Part shown: positions 18,459-32,522 of the stretch, one piece after another
Position numbering within the stretch: the first letter of the stretch is position 1
How the letters are laid out: each line of letters begins with the position of its first letter
DNA from: Mycobacterium paraense
GTDB lineage: Bacteria > Actinomycetota > Actinomycetes > Mycobacteriales > Mycobacteriaceae
Assembly (NCBI RefSeq): GCF_002101815.1
Contig: NZ_LQPM01000005.1
Span: 84,051 to 148,050 of the forward strand
Reading direction: 5' to 3'
Length of the DNA stretch: 64,000 nucleotides
Position numbers and translations under genes: made by a program
Notes under the pieces: model-generated
The model's database searches: none
Told to the model about the DNA's origin: nothing
Seen by the model: the letters and a program-made list of their open reading frames with translations, nothing else

Positions 18459-20375
18459 ATGTCGTTTCTGTTCGCCATGCCCGAACAGGTGCGGACCGCA
18501 GCAACGCAGTTAGCCGGCATCGGATCGACGATCGACTCAGCCACCGCGGCGGCGGCCGCCCCGACCACGGAGGTGCTGGCCGCCGGGGCCGACCAGGTGT
18601 CCGGGGCGGTCGCGGCGCTGTTCTCCGAGCACGGCCAGGTCTACCAGGCCATCAGCGCCCAGGTGGCGGCCTTTCATCAGGGGTTCGTGCAGAACCTGTC
18701 GGCGGGCGCGGCCACGTACGTCGGCGCCGAGGTGAACAACGCGGTGACCATCGGCAACGACGGCGTCGCCGACCTGGGTTTCGGCAACATCGGCAACGGC
18801 AACATCGGCGGCGGCAACGCCGGCAACACCAACCTCGGCGGCGGCAACGCCGGCTACACCAACATCGGCAACGGCAACATCGGCAACGGCAACGCCGGTG
18901 CGGGCAACATCGGCTACAGCAACCTCGGTAGCGGCAACACCGGCAACGCCAACGTGGGTCTCGGCAACGCCGGCAACGGAAACCTGGGCGGCGGCAACCT
19001 CGGCAACGCCAACGTGGGCGCGGGCAACCTCGGCAGCTACAACCACGGCGCCGCCAACAGCGGCAACTCCAACGTGGGCCTCGCGAACCTGGGCAACAAC
19101 AACCTGGGCGTCGGCAACAGCGGCAACAACGACGTCGGCGTCGGGCTCAAGGGCGACAACCTGACCGGCATCGGCGGGCTCAACGCCAACGGCAGCGTCG
19201 GCAACGTGGGCTGGGGCAACAACGGCAACCACAACATCGGGCTGGGCAACACGGGCAACAACAACATCGGCGTCGGGCTGACCGGGGACAACGAAATCGG
19301 CGTCGGCGGAACCTATTACGACACCGCCACCGGCCAGTTCACGTTCGGCGGGCTGAACTCCGGCAGCGGCAACACCGGCCTGTTCAACTCCGGGACCGGA
19401 AACACCGGCCTGTTCAATTCCGGCAGCGGCAACACCGGCCTGTTCAACAGCGGCACCCACAACTGGGGCGTGTTCAACTCGGGCAACACCAACACCGGCA
19501 TCGGCAACACGGGCGACATCAACACCGGGCTGTGGAACGCCGGTTATTCCAACGTCGGCGCCTTCAACGCGGGCTACCAGAACGTCGGCATGGGCGACCC
19601 CGGCTTCAGCAACGCGGGCTCCTGGAACGGGGGCGACAACAACATCGGCGTCTTCAACGGCTCCTCGGGCAACATCGGCCACCTCAACGGCGGCTACAAC
19701 AACATCGGCGTCGGCAACTCCGGCGCGTTCAACGTGGGCAGCTTCAACGGCGGCGACGAGAACATGGGCGACTCCAACGCCGGCTGCAGCAACACCGGAT
19801 CGTTCAACGGCGGCAGCACCAACACCGGTTTCTTCAACGCGGGCAACACCAACACCGGCCTGTTCAACGCGGGCAGCCTGAACACCGGCGCGGGCAGCCC
19901 GATCACCCAGGCGGTCGCTAACTCCGGGTTCGGCAACTCCGGCACCGGCAACTCGGGCTTTTTCAACACCAGCGACGGCAACTCGGGCTTCTACAACTCG
20001 GCGGCCGGCGGCTTCAACTCCGGCTTCATGAACACCGGCACCGGCAACAACGACACGGGCGCCTTCAACTCGGGCGGCGGCCAGTTCTCGGTCGGCTTCG
20101 CCAACACCGACAGCGGCAAGTACAACACCGGCTTCGGCAACTCAGGACCCGGCGACTACAACACGGGCGTGTACAACTCCGGCTACGGCGGCAACAACAC
20201 CGGCTTCTGGAACACCGACTCGTTCGTCGGCGGCAACACCGGCTGGTTCAACTCGGGCGTCGGCAACAACACCGGATTCTTCAACTCCGGCGGGGGCTAC
20301 CCCTTCGACCAGGGGAACTCGGGCTTCGGCAACTCCGGCACCGGCGCCTCGGGCTGGCTTAAACCGCCCGCTTGA
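18459..20375 (+). CDS. PE protein with MPTR-like NxGxGN pentapeptide repeats
   Basis: A 638-residue protein. Residues 1-95 form a normal PE domain ([25 protein letters not shown] fits the YxxxD/E secretion motif). The rest is roughly 100 pentapeptide-type repeats ([28 protein letters not shown]), the kind that defines PPE-MPTR proteins. In PE proteins the usual tail is PGRS, so this is a domain chimera. The C-terminus ends [17 protein letters not shown] 18459 follows GAAAGGGA. Its 3' end overlaps the convergent metK gene by 17 bases. Pentapeptide repeats may form a right-handed beta-helix; the role at the cell surface is unknown. Confidence 0.9.
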   Translation: MSFLFAMPEQVRTAATQLAGIGSTIDSATAAAAAPTTEVLAAGADQVSGAVAALFSEHGQVYQAISAQVAAFHQGFVQNLSAGAATYVGAEVNNAVTIGNDGVADLGFGNIGNGNIGGGNAGNTNLGGGNAGYTNIGNGNIGNGNAGAGNIGYSNLGSGNTGNANVGLGNAGNGNLGGGNLGNANVGAGNLGSYNHGAANSGNSNVGLANLGNNNLGVGNSGNNDVGVGLKGDNLTGIGGLNANGSVGNVGWGNNGNHNIGLGNTGNNNIGVGLTGDNEIGVGGTYYDTATGQFTFGGLNSGSGNTGLFNSGTGNTGLFNSGSGNTGLFNSGTHNWGVFNSGNTNTGIGNTGDINTGLWNAGYSNVGAFNAGYQNVGMGDPGFSNAGSWNGGDNNIGVFNGSSGNIGHLNGGYNNIGVGNSGAFNVGSFNGGDENMGDSNAGCSNTGSFNGGSTNTGFFNAGNTNTGLFNAGSLNTGAGSPITQAVANSGFGNSGTGNSGFFNTSDGNSGFYNSAAGGFNSGFMNTGTGNNDTGAFNSGGGQFSVGFANTDSGKYNTGFGNSGPGDYNTGVYNSGYGGNNTGFWNTDSFVGGNTGWFNSGVGNNTGFFNSGGGYPFDQGNSGFGNSGTGASGWLKPPA

Positions 20376-21570
20376 GCTCGTCGACCATGTTGAGCTGCTC
20401 CCACGGCAGCTCGATGTCGGTGCGCCCGAAGTGGCCGTAGGCGGCGGTCTGCGCGTAGATCGGGCGCAGCAGGTCCAGGTCGCGGATGATCGCGCCGGGC
20501 CGCAGGTCGAACACCTCGGGCACGATCTTCTCGATCTTGACCGGGTCGACCGTCGCGGTGCCGAACGTCTCGATGAACAGCCCGACCGGGGCGGCCTTGC
20601 CGATGGCGTAGGCCACCTGCACCTCGACCCGCTCCGCCAGGCCGGCGGCGACGATGTTCTTGGCCACCCAGCGCATCGCGTACGCCGCCGAACGGTCCAC
20701 CTTGGACGGATCCTTGCCGGAGAACGCCCCGCCGCCGTGCCGGGCCCAGCCGCCGTAGGTGTCGACGATGATCTTGCGGCCGGTCAGCCCGGCGTCGCCC
20801 ATCGGGCCGCCGAGGACGAACTTGCCGGTCGGGTTGACCAGCACCCGCGTCGCCGACGAATCCAGCGTCTCGTGGGCCAGCTCGTCGAGCACGGTCTTGA
20901 GCACGTGCGCGCGGATGTCGGGGTCGAGCGTCTTCTCCAGGTCGATCCCGTCGGCGTGCTGGGTCGAGACCACCACGGTGTCCAGCCGCACCGGGACGTC
21001 GTCCTCGTAGGCGATGGTGACCTGCGTCTTGCCGTCCGGGCGCAGGTACGGCAGCGTCCCGTTCTTGCGGACCTCGGTCAGCTTCCGGGACAGCCGGTGC
21101 GCCAGCGCGATGGGCAGCGGCATCAGTTCCGGGGTGTCGTTGATCGCGTAGCCGAACATCAGGCCCTGGTCGCCGGCGCCCTGGGAGTCCAGCGGGTCCG
21201 CCGCGCCCTCGACGCGCGCCTCGTGGGCGGTGTCGACGCCCTGGGCGATGTCGGGCGACTGCGCGCCGATGCCGATGTTCACGCCGCACGACGCGCCGTC
21301 GAAGCCCTTGTCCGACGAGTCGTAACCGATGTCGAGGATGCGGGCGCGGACCGTGTTGGTGATGTCGGCGAACGCCTCCTTCGCGGTCGTCGTCACCTCG
21401 CCCACCACGTGCACCTGCCCGGTGGTCACCAGCGTCTCGACCGCAACCCGTGAGCGGGGGTCCTGGGCCAGCAGCGCGTCGAGGACCGAGTCGCTGATCG
21501 CGTCACAGATCTTGTCGGGATGCCCCTCGGTCACCGACTCACTGGTAAACAGCCGACCCTTTTCGCTCAC
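20359..21570 (-). CDS. metK: S-adenosylmethionine synthase
   Basis: Makes SAM from methionine and ATP. At 403 residues it is the same size as Mtb Rv1392. Landmarks are [18 protein letters not shown] with the ATP-binding His, [12 protein letters not shown], the signature [19 protein letters not shown], and an intact C-terminus. GTG 21570 follows GGAAGGA. A consensus TATAAT lies about 33 bases upstream, so it can be transcribed apart from coaBC. Its tail overlaps the opposing PE gene. Confidence 0.97.
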   Translation of the reverse strand: MSEKGRLFTSESVTEGHPDKICDAISDSVLDALLAQDPRSRVAVETLVTTGQVHVVGEVTTTAKEAFADITNTVRARILDIGYDSSDKGFDGASCGVNIGIGAQSPDIAQGVDTAHEARVEGAADPLDSQGAGDQGLMFGYAINDTPELMPLPIALAHRLSRKLTEVRKNGTLPYLRPDGKTQVTIAYEDDVPVRLDTVVVSTQHADGIDLEKTLDPDIRAHVLKTVLDELAHETLDSSATRVLVNPTGKFVLGGPMGDAGLTGRKIIVDTYGGWARHGGGAFSGKDPSKVDRSAAYAMRWVAKNIVAAGLAERVEVQVAYAIGKAAPVGLFIETFGTATVDPVKIEKIVPEVFDLRPGAIIRDLDLLRPIYAQTAAYGHFGRTDIELPWEQLNMVDELKRAV

Positions 21571-21602
21571 AGTCTCTATCCTTCCAATAGTTAGTTAGTC
21601 GA

Positions 21603-21608
21603 ATTATA
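21603..21608 (-). promoter_or_regulatory. Consensus -10 box TATAAT for metK
   Basis: A perfect TATAAT on the minus strand between coaBC and metK, in an AT-rich island. A start near 21596 would give a leader of about 26 bases with the ribosome site GGAAGGA. No good -35 is visible; the position is taken by the GC-rich hairpin. Confidence 0.6.
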
Positions 21609-21624
21609 TCTTCCGGCGCCAGCC

Positions 21625-21642
21625 GGCGCCCGCGCGGGCGCC
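21625..21642. terminator. Perfect 18-bp GC palindrome after coaBC
   Basis: GGCGCCCGCGCGGGCGCC is fully self-complementary and lies 19 bases past the coaBC stop, just upstream of the metK promoter. It has no U-tract, as usual for proposed mycobacterial hairpin terminators. It may end coaBC transcription or insulate the metK promoter. Confidence 0.5.
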
Positions 21643-21660
21643 GTAGCGAAGTAAACCCGG

Positions 21661-22923
21661 TTACCCGCTGTGGCCGTGCAGGAACGCCACGATCGCATCC
21701 ACGATACGGCTGGCCATCAGCGTCTTGGAGCCGTGCGGCAGCGCCGACTCGGTGCCGTCGGAAGCCAGCAGCCAGCCGTCGTTGCTGTCCACCTCGAACG
21801 CCTTGTTGTCGCCGACGGCGTTGACCACCAACAGGTCACATCCCTTGCGCCGCAGCTTTTCCCGGGCGTGGAACAGCACGTCGCCGTTGGCGTCGCCGGT
21901 CTCGGCGGCGAACCCCACGATGGCGCGCATGTTGGGCAGCTGCCCGTGCGCGCGCGCCCGCACCGCGCCGGCCAGCACGTCGTCGTTGCGCACCAGTTCG
22001 ATCGTCGGCGCCGCGGTGGCCTCGTCGGCACGCTTTTTGATCTTGGCGGCGGCAACCTGAGCGGGCCGGAAGTCGGCGACCGCGGCCGCCATCACCAGCA
22101 CGTCGGCCTCGGGCGCGTGCTTAGACACCGCCTCGCCGAGTTGCTGGGCGGAGCTGACATGCACGACGTTGACGCCGGCGGGGTCGATGAGGCCGGCGGT
22201 GTGCCCGGCGATCAGCGTGACCTCGGCGCCGCGCTGGGCCGCGACCCGCGCCACCGCGTAGCCCTGCTTGCCGGAGCTGCGGTTACCGATGAAGCGCACC
22301 GGGTCGATCGGTTCGCGGGTGCCGCCGGCGGTGACCAGCACCCGGCATCCGGCGAGGTCGTAGGGCAGCGCGTCGTGGCGCTCCAGCAGCAGCTGGGCCA
22401 GGGTGGTGATCTCCTCGGCCTCGGGCAGCCGTCCCGCCCCGCTGTCGGCGCCGGTGAGCCGCCCGTACGCGGGTTCCAGCACCACCGCGCCGCGGCGGCG
22501 CAGCGTGGCCACGTTGTCGGCGGTGGCCGGGTGCAACCACATCTCCGTGTGCATCGCCGGCGCGAACAGCACGGGGCACCGCGCGGTCAGCAGCGTGGCG
22601 GTCAGCAGGTCGTCGGCCCGGCCGGCGACGGCCCGGGCCAGCAGGTCGGCGGTGGCCGGGGCCACCACCACCAGATCGGCCTGCTTGCCGAGGTGGACGT
22701 GCGGCACCTCGGGAACGTCGTCGAAGACGCCGGTGCGCACCGGCTGGCCGGACAGCGCCTCGAAGGTGGCGGCACCCACGAAGCGCAGCGCGGATTCGGT
22801 GGGGATGACGCGGACGTCGTGGCCGGCCTCGGCGAGCTGACGAACGACCGTGCACGCCTTGTAGGCGGCGATGCCTCCGGAAACGCCGACTATGACCTGT
22901 TTGGCGGTCCGCTCGCGGTCCAC
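21661..22923 (-). CDS. coaBC: Bifunctional phosphopantothenoylcysteine decarboxylase/synthetase
   Basis: Performs two steps of coenzyme A synthesis. The N-terminal CoaC half has the FMN-binding start QVIVGVSGGIAAYKA, the substrate loop APAMHTEMW and catalytic His in VPHVHLG. The C-terminal CoaB half has VTAGGTREPIDPVRFIGNRSSG, a dinucleotide-type fold, AAAVADFRPAQVAAAKIKK and NDGWLLASDG. At 420 residues it matches Mtb Rv1391. It starts at GTG 22923, 19 bases after rpoZ ends, in a minus-strand run gmk-rpoZ-coaBC. Confidence 0.96.
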   Translation of the reverse strand: MDRERTAKQVIVGVSGGIAAYKACTVVRQLAEAGHDVRVIPTESALRFVGAATFEALSGQPVRTGVFDDVPEVPHVHLGKQADLVVVAPATADLLARAVAGRADDLLTATLLTARCPVLFAPAMHTEMWLHPATADNVATLRRRGAVVLEPAYGRLTGADSGAGRLPEAEEITTLAQLLLERHDALPYDLAGCRVLVTAGGTREPIDPVRFIGNRSSGKQGYAVARVAAQRGAEVTLIAGHTAGLIDPAGVNVVHVSSAQQLGEAVSKHAPEADVLVMAAAVADFRPAQVAAAKIKKRADEATAAPTIELVRNDDVLAGAVRARAHGQLPNMRAIVGFAAETGDANGDVLFHAREKLRRKGCDLLVVNAVGDNKAFEVDSNDGWLLASDGTESALPHGSKTLMASRIVDAIVAFLHGHSG

Positions 22924-22942
22924 AGCGCGCCCGGCCCGCCCG

Positions 22943-23970
<1,028 letters not shown>

Positions 23971-23995
23971 TGGCGCCCTTGGGTCGGTGCCCCCA

Positions 23996-24011
23996 CAGGC
24001 CGTTCGGCCTG
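23996..24011. terminator. Hairpin between mihF and gmk
   Basis: CAGGCC-GTTC-GGCCTG forms a six-pair stem with a four-base loop, 17 bases past the mihF stop. It has no U-tract. It may limit read-through from the highly expressed mihF into gmk or act as an RNA processing stop. Confidence 0.4.
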
Positions 24012-24028
24012 CATCGTCGCCGGTTTGG

Positions 24029-24346
24029 TTAGGCGGAGCCGAACTTTTCCAGCAGGGCCTTGCGCTGCCGGTCGCCGAGGCCGCGCAGGCGGCGGGTGGG
24101 GGCGATCTCCAGCTCGGTCATGATTTCCTGCGCCTTGACCTTGCCCACCTTCGGCAACGCCTCGAGCAGGGCGGACACCTTCATCTTGCCCAGGACTTCG
24201 TCGCTCTCGGCGTCCTTGAGTACCTGGGTGAGGTTGGTGCCGCCGCGCTTGAGGCGGTCTTTGAGCTCTGCTCGCGCGCGACGAGCGGCAGCCGCCTTCT
24301 CCAAAGCGGCCGCGCGCTGCTCGTCGGTCAACTGGGGAAGGGCCAC
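24029..24346 (-). CDS. mihF: Mycobacterial integration host factor (mIHF)
   Basis: A 105-residue nucleoid protein that binds DNA and is needed for L5-type phage integration and chromosome organisation. The sequence from [18 protein letters not shown] to [11 protein letters not shown] is essentially the functional Mtb mIHF (Rv1388), including the helix-two-turn-helix region [23 protein letters not shown] 24346 sits behind GGAGG at ideal spacing. The ATG seven codons upstream (24367) lies before this ribosome site, so the longer form is unlikely. Confidence 0.95.
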   Translation of the reverse strand: MALPQLTDEQRAAALEKAAAARRARAELKDRLKRGGTNLTQVLKDAESDEVLGKMKVSALLEALPKVGKVKAQEIMTELEIAPTRRLRGLGDRQRKALLEKFGSA

Positions 24347-24813
24347 GATTCCTCCGTATCTGATCAATCGATAATCGATCTCGTTTTGTCTCTGCCGGGT
24401 ACTTCAGCCAGCGGAGATGACCGTACTCAGCCTTCCTGACGAAATCTAACCCGCCCCCCTGGTTAATTGTGCAAATGTGCAGCGTGGGCGCCGCGGGCAA
24501 GCCCCGCGGGTGGTCCCGACAGGGTCGCCAAGACGGGCCCGGCGAGCCGCCGTTTGCGGGGTGAGAGGGCCGTCCGGCCGGCCTCAAAATAGCCTCTGAC
24601 GTGCTGATTTAGGATCGCGGGCGGACGCCTCGTGGGCCGCCGCCGCCCGCCGCGGACGGCCGCGCCCGGGGGCCGCAAGCCGGGGTGCGGCGGATCACGC
24701 ATTTTTCCGTGGCGTGTCGCGCGTGTCGCGCCCGCCGACAAGCGGCAGGTCGACGGCCCGTGCGCAGGGATGTTTCAGCGAATGCCCAGCCAAATATCAG
24801 TTACGATCGAGCC
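24347..24813. other. 467-base gene-free region: mihF leader and divergent promoters
   Basis: No ORF here has a recognisable product; one 92-codon minus frame is Arg/Pro-rich and rejected. On the minus strand TTGCAC (24469-24474) and TAGATT (24443-24448) are a weak candidate mihF promoter, 20 bases apart, which would give a long leader of about 90 bases. Near 24362-24380 the leader has repeated ATCGAT units. At the other end lies the -10 box of the Mop-like gene. In Mtb this position is followed by PPE20/PE15, absent here. Confidence 0.5.
24802..24807 (+). promoter_or_regulatory. Probable -10 box for leaderless Mop-like gene
   Basis: TACGAT, six bases, GTG 24814. The region upstream is relatively AT-rich, and no Shine-Dalgarno precedes the GTG. 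Confidence 0.55.
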
Positions 24814-25236
24814 GTGCCGAACCTGCGCATCCGTCAGGCGGCTGAGCTGCTCGGAGTCAGCGATGACACCGTCCGGCGGTGGATCAACCAGGGCACGCTG
24901 TCGGTGAGCCACGACGCGGCCGGCCGGAAGGTCATCGCCAGCGAGGATCTGGCCGAGTTTTCGCGCTCCAACGCGCCCACCCCGCCGCCGGATCCCCTGA
25001 GCATCGGCAGCTCGGCCCGCAACCGGTTCGTCGGCCTGGTGACGCGGGTGGTCAGCGACACGGTGATGACCCAGGTCGAGATGCAGTGCGGCCCCTACAC
25101 CGTCGTGTCGCTGATGAGCACCGCCGCCGCCGAGGAGCTGAAACTGCAGCCCGGCAGCGTGGCCGTGGCCGTCGTCAAGGCCACCACCGTGATCGTGGAA
25201 ACCGCGCGGCCGAGCACGGCCGCCGCCTCCGACTGA
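24814..25236 (+). CDS. HTH plus Mop-domain molybdate-binding protein
   Basis: A 140-residue protein. Residues 1-50 are a MerR/excisionase-type helix-turn-helix (LRIRQAAELLGVSDDTVRRW). After a Pro-rich linker, residues about 67-132 are a single Mop/TOBE domain (SARNRFVGLVTRVVSDTVMTQ through VAVVKATTVIV). The combination is known from molybdenum-pterin-binding proteins thought to store or sense molybdate. GTG 24814 is chosen because it starts the HTH and fits the leaderless box; longer versions read through the promoter. No modABC genes are in the window. It converges with pyrF. Confidence 0.85.
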   Translation: MPNLRIRQAAELLGVSDDTVRRWINQGTLSVSHDAAGRKVIASEDLAEFSRSNAPTPPPDPLSIGSSARNRFVGLVTRVVSDTVMTQVEMQCGPYTVVSLMSTAAAEELKLQPGSVAVAVVKATTVIVETARPSTAAASD

Positions 25237-25253
25237 GGCGCTTCTGGGCGCTC

Positions 25254-25347
25254 GAGTGTGCGCTGGGGGCTTTGAGTGTGGGCTCACGGCGAGGAATCGG
25301 CCGATTGCGCGCCCTCAGCTCACACTGGAAGCCAGGAATTCACACGA
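25254..25347. repeat. 94-bp imperfect palindrome between convergent genes
   Basis: The segment is symmetric about 25300/25301. Its core AATCGGCCGATT (25295-25306) is a perfect palindrome. GAGTGTG at 25254 and 25274 mirrors CACAC at 25321 and 25341, each pair 20 bases apart. Long arms would fold into one large hairpin in RNA from either strand. It lies between the converging Mop-like gene and pyrF, so it may be a bidirectional terminator or a dispersed palindromic repeat. Confidence 0.7.
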
Positions 25348-25358
25348 CCGCGCCGCGC

Positions 25359-26182
25359 CTAGACGGCGCCCAGGTACGCGACGGCGTCCAGCATCCGCTC
25401 GCCGGCCGCGCGCAGGTCGGACACGTCCGGCCCGGCCCGCAGCACCTCACGGGCCACCGCGGGCAGCAGCTGGCCCGGCGCGGCCCCGCCCAGGCCCCTC
25501 AGCGCCTCCGGGCGGCCGCCCTGCACGCCGACGCCGGGCACCAGCACCGGCCCGCCCAGCTCGCTGACGTCGGGCGCCTCGAACACCGTCGCGCCGAGGA
25601 CGACGCCGACGTATCCGGGCTCGGCCCCGGTGGCGGATCGGTTGACGACCGCCGCCTGGTCGACGATCAGCTGGGACACCGTCCGGCCGTCGAACGTCGC
25701 GCGCTGCACCGTGCCGCCCTCCGGGTTGGACGTCGCGGCCAGCACGAACACCCCCCGGTCGCTGGCCAGGGCGGCCTCCAGCAGCGGCCGCAGCGAACCG
25801 AACCCCAGGTACGGCGAGGCGGTCACCGCGTCGGCGGCCAGCGGCGAGTCGCCGGCCCACGCGGCCGCGTAGGCCGCCATCGTCGTCCCGATGTCGCCGC
25901 GCTTGGCGTCGGCCAGCACCAGCACCCCGGCCGAGCGCAGCGCGGCGATGGTGCGTTCCAGCACCGCGTACCCGGCGGCGCCGTACGTCTCGAAGAACGC
26001 CACCTGCGGCTTGACGACGGCGAAGCCGGCGAACGCCTCGACGCAGGTGTCGCAGAACGCGGCCAGCCCGTCGGCGGTGGCCGGCAGGTCCCACGCCCGC
26101 AGCAGCTCCGGGTGCGGGTCGATGCCCAGGCACAGCGGCCCGCGGGCCAGCTTCGCCGCGGCCAGCCGGGCGCCGAAGCCGC

Positions 26183-26186
<4 letters not shown>
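25359..26186 (-). CDS. pyrF: Orotidine 5'-phosphate decarboxylase (group 2)
   Basis: Last step of UMP synthesis. It has the group 2 start [23 protein letters not shown], the catalytic region [18 protein letters not shown] and the phosphate-binding VPGVGVQGG. At 275 residues it is the size of Mtb Rv1385. GTG 26186 overlaps the carB stop (GTGA); the frame is open far upstream but those codons run through carB. It is last in the pyr operon and ends beside the large palindrome. Confidence 0.96.
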
Positions 26187-29535
<3,349 letters not shown>

Positions 29536-29536
<1 letters not shown>

Positions 29537-30675
29537 TAGCGGGCCTCCCCTCGCAGGCTGGGGGCCCCAGCCATCAGGTCGATGAATTGGTCGAACAAGT
29601 ACTCCGCGTCGTGCGGGCCGGCGGCCGCCTCCGGGTGGTACTGCACCGAAAAGGCCCGGCCGTCAGCAAGTTTGACGCCCTCGACCACCCCGTCGTTGGC
29701 GCAGGTGTGGCTGACGATCGCCGGGCCGAACGGCGTGTCGAACGACTGACCGGCCTCCCCCTCCAGCGCGAACCCGTGGTTCTGTGCGGTCACCGCGACC
29801 CGGCCCGTCGCGTGGTCGATCACCGGGATGTTGATGCCGCGATGGCCGAAGACCATCTTGTAGGTGGACAGCCCCAGCGCCCGGCCGAGGATCTGGTTGC
29901 CCAAACAGATGCCGAACAACGGGATTCCGGCGCCCAACACCTCGCGGGTGAGGGCGACGACGTGGTCGGCGGTGGCGGGGTCGCCGGGGCCGTTGGACAG
30001 GAACACCCCGTCCGGCTTGATGTCGGCGATCTGCTCGAAGGTCGCCGACGACGGCAGGACGTGGCTGCGGACGCCGCGCCGGGCGAAGTTCCGCGGGGTG
30101 TTGGTCTTGATCCCGAGGTCCAGGGCGACCACCGTAAACCGCTGCGCCCCTTCCGGTTCCACGATGTAGGCGCCGCCGGTGCTGACCTCGCCGGCCAGGT
30201 CGGCGCCCAGCATCGACTGCTGGCCGCGCACCCGCTCGACCAGCTCGGCGGGCTCGGCCAGCGACTCGCCGGAGAACACACCGGCCTTCATCGAGCCGCG
30301 GCTGCGCAGGTGCCGCACCACCGCCCGGGTGTCGATCCCGGCGATCCCGACGATGCCCTGGCGGACCAGCTCGTCTTCCAGCGTGCCGGTGGCGCGCCAG
30401 TTGGAGGCCCGCGGCGACGGGTCGCGCACCGCGTAACCGGCGACCCAGATCTTGTCGCCGCGGCTCTCGGCGTCCTCGTCGTTCCAGCCGGTGTTGCCGA
30501 TCTGCGGCGCGGTGGCGACCACGATCTGGCGGTGGTAGCTGGGGTCGGTCAGCGTCTCCTGATAGCCGGACATGCCGGTGGAAAACACGGCCTCGCCGAG
30601 CGTTTGGCCGACCTTGCCGAACGGCGTTCCGGTGAAGACGCGGCCGTCCTCGAGCACCAGTAGCGCCTTAGTCAT
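29536..30675 (-). CDS. carA: Carbamoyl-phosphate synthase small (glutaminase) subunit
   Basis: Releases ammonia from glutamine for CarB. The N-terminal CPSase domain begins [19 protein letters not shown]; the C-terminal class I amidotransferase domain has the catalytic Cys in [10 protein letters not shown] and the His/Glu pair in [15 protein letters not shown] 30675 starts the family N-terminus, giving 379 residues; an ATG 11 codons upstream is in frame but not conserved. It is separated from the upstream membrane-protein gene by 48 bases, the only sizeable gap inside the operon. Confidence 0.97.
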
Positions 30676-30723
30676 GGCGCCGCTCCTCCTCATCGCTTGG
30701 CTCTGCATCGTCGCCGGCGCAAC

Positions 30724-31221
30724 TCACGCAGCCTCCTTGATCCAGGCGTCGTATTCCTCGCGGTGGTTGGCCCGGAACGCGGTGTCGATCTGGGCTCCTG
30801 ACGGCAGCCGCCACCGGATCGCCAGTATTCCGATGCGGGCCGCGACCCTGTTCGCCATCCGGCGTTCGATGCGGACACCCGCGACCGCGTCGTGCGGAAT
30901 CCAAATGGGTTGGGCGCGTACCCGTTCCACCATGATCCCCTCGGGATAGCGGGTCAGCACCGCCTTGCTGCGGAAGCCCAGATCCCCGGCGGCGATCCGC
31001 TCACTCCAGTCGGGCGCCATCATGGAACCGCAATAGTGGCCGCGGGTGGTGATGGTCGCCGCCCCCACCCGGTCCGGCATTGTGGGCAGCTCGCCGATCA
31101 ATTCCTGCTGGCGCTGCGTGCGCCGCTGCCAGGACCGCATCATCAGCTGGATGAGGACCGTGATCACCACCACCAGCACGGCCGCGAAGATCAGCGACCC
31201 CACCAGCGTGCCTGAGCTCAT
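30724..31221 (-). CDS. Conserved single-pass membrane protein of the pyr operon (Rv1382-like)
   Basis: A 165-residue protein with one N-terminal membrane helix ([20 protein letters not shown], about 4-23) and a basic cytosolic part with [19 protein letters not shown] and [20 protein letters not shown], which looks like a PH-type beta domain. The function is unknown; its conserved place between pyrC and carA in mycobacteria suggests a link to pyrimidine synthesis or simple co-transcription. ATG 31221 overlaps the pyrC stop by four bases. Confidence 0.88.
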   Translation of the reverse strand: MSSGTLVGSLIFAAVLVVVITVLIQLMMRSWQRRTQRQQELIGELPTMPDRVGAATITTRGHYCGSMMAPDWSERIAAGDLGFRSKAVLTRYPEGIMVERVRAQPIWIPHDAVAGVRIERRMANRVAARIGILAIRWRLPSGAQIDTAFRANHREEYDAWIKEAA

Positions 31222-32522
31222 GCCGGGCTCTTCCCGTCCCGGGCGGTGACCCGCCCGCGCAGCAGGGTGGCCGTCACGGTGGCGGGCAGGGTCATCGACT
31301 CGTACGGGGTGTTGGCCGAGCGGCTGGCCAGGTCCGACCCGGCGACCGTCCAGGTGGCGTCCGGATCCACCACGGTCAGGTTCGCCGGCTCCCCCACCTC
31401 CAGCGGGCGGCCGTGGTCGGGCAGCCCGACGATGCGGGCCGGGTTCTCGCTCATCACCCGCGCGACGTCGCGCCACGTCAGCAGCCCGGGCGCGACCATC
31501 GTCTGCACCACGACCGACAGGGCCGTCTGCAGCCCCAGCATCCCGGGGCGCGCGGCCGCGAACTCGACGCACTTCTCGTGCTCGGCGTGCGGGGCATGGT
31601 CGGTGGCCACACAGTCGATTACCCCGTCGGCCAGCGCCTGACGCAGCGCGATCGCGTCGGAGGCCTCGCGCAGCGGCGGGTTCACCCGGTTCACGCCGTC
31701 GTAGCTGCTCAGCCGGCCGTCGTCGAGCAGCAGGTGGTGCGGGGTGACCTCGGCGGTGATCGAAATCCCTTGCTCCTTGGCCCATTTGAGAATCTCGACG
31801 GTGCCCGCGGTGGAGGCGTGGCAGATGTGCACCCGGGCCCCGGCGTCGCGGGCCAGCAGCGCGTCGCGGGCGACGATCGATTCCTCGGCGGCCCGCGGCC
31901 ACCCCGCGAGCCCCAGCCGGGCCGCGGTCGGCCCCTCGTGGGCGACCGCGCCGACGGTCAGCCGCGGTTCCTCGGCGTGCTGGGCGATCAGCACCCCCAG
32001 GCCGGTGGCGTACTCCAGGGCGCGGCGCATGATCAGCGGGTCGTGCACGCAGACGCCGTCGTCGGAGAACATGCGGACCTGGGCGGCGCCGGCGGCCATC
32101 ATGCCCATCTCGGTCAGCTCGGAGCCGGCCAGCCCGACGGTGACGGCGCCGACGGGGTGCACGTCGACCAGGCCGACCTGCTGGCCGCGGTGCCAGACGT
32201 GGTCGGTGACCACCGGGCTGTCGGCGACCGGATTGGTGTTGGCCATCGCGAACACCGCCGTATAGCCGCCCAAAGCCGCCGCCGCCGAGCCGGTTTCGAT
32301 GTCCTCGGCGTATTCGCGGCCGGGCTCGCGTAGGTGGGTGTGCAGGTCGACGAACCCGGGCAGCAGGACCTGACCGGTGGCGTCGATGACGTCGAGATCC
32401 CTTTCGAGGTCTCCGGCCTCGGCAAGTCCCGGGCCGATTTCGGCGATCTGGCCATCCTCGACGAGGACGTCGACCCGCTCCCCTTCACCGTAGGGACGCA
32501 CGCCCCGGATCAGTACGCTCAT
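31218..32522 (-). CDS. pyrC: Dihydroorotase (class I)
   Basis: Cyclises N-carbamoyl-aspartate to dihydroorotate. A 434-residue amidohydrolase with metal-binding HTHLREPG near residue 65, a later His in [22 protein letters not shown], and the catalytic Asp region [12 protein letters not shown] 32522 overlaps the pyrB stop. Size and motifs match Mtb Rv1381. Confidence 0.96.
   Translation of the reverse strand: MSVLIRGVRPYGEGERVDVLVEDGQIAEIGPGLAEAGDLERDLDVIDATGQVLLPGFVDLHTHLREPGREYAEDIETGSAAAALGGYTAVFAMANTNPVADSPVVTDHVWHRGQQVGLVDVHPVGAVTVGLAGSELTEMGMMAAGAAQVRMFSDDGVCVHDPLIMRRALEYATGLGVLIAQHAEEPRLTVGAVAHEGPTAARLGLAGWPRAAEESIVARDALLARDAGARVHICHASTAGTVEILKWAKEQGISITAEVTPHHLLLDDGRLSSYDGVNRVNPPLREASDAIALRQALADGVIDCVATDHAPHAEHEKCVEFAAARPGMLGLQTALSVVVQTMVAPGLLTWRDVARVMSENPARIVGLPDHGRPLEVGEPANLTVVDPDATWTVAGSDLASRSANTPYESMTLPATVTATLLRGRVTARDGKSPA

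Noticed and set aside
21571..21660. SAM riboswitch before metK
   Set aside because: The leader is only about 26 bases after the likely start site, too short for a SAM aptamer; the visible hairpin lies upstream of the promoter.
24029..24367. Longer mIHF start at ATG 24367
   Set aside because: The GGAGG ribosome site lies after this ATG and before GTG 24346, which gives the functional mIHF N-terminus.
24463..24741. 92-codon minus-strand frame upstream of mihF
   Set aside because: Arg/Pro/Gly-rich, no ribosome site, crosses the candidate mihF promoter, and no recognisable domain.
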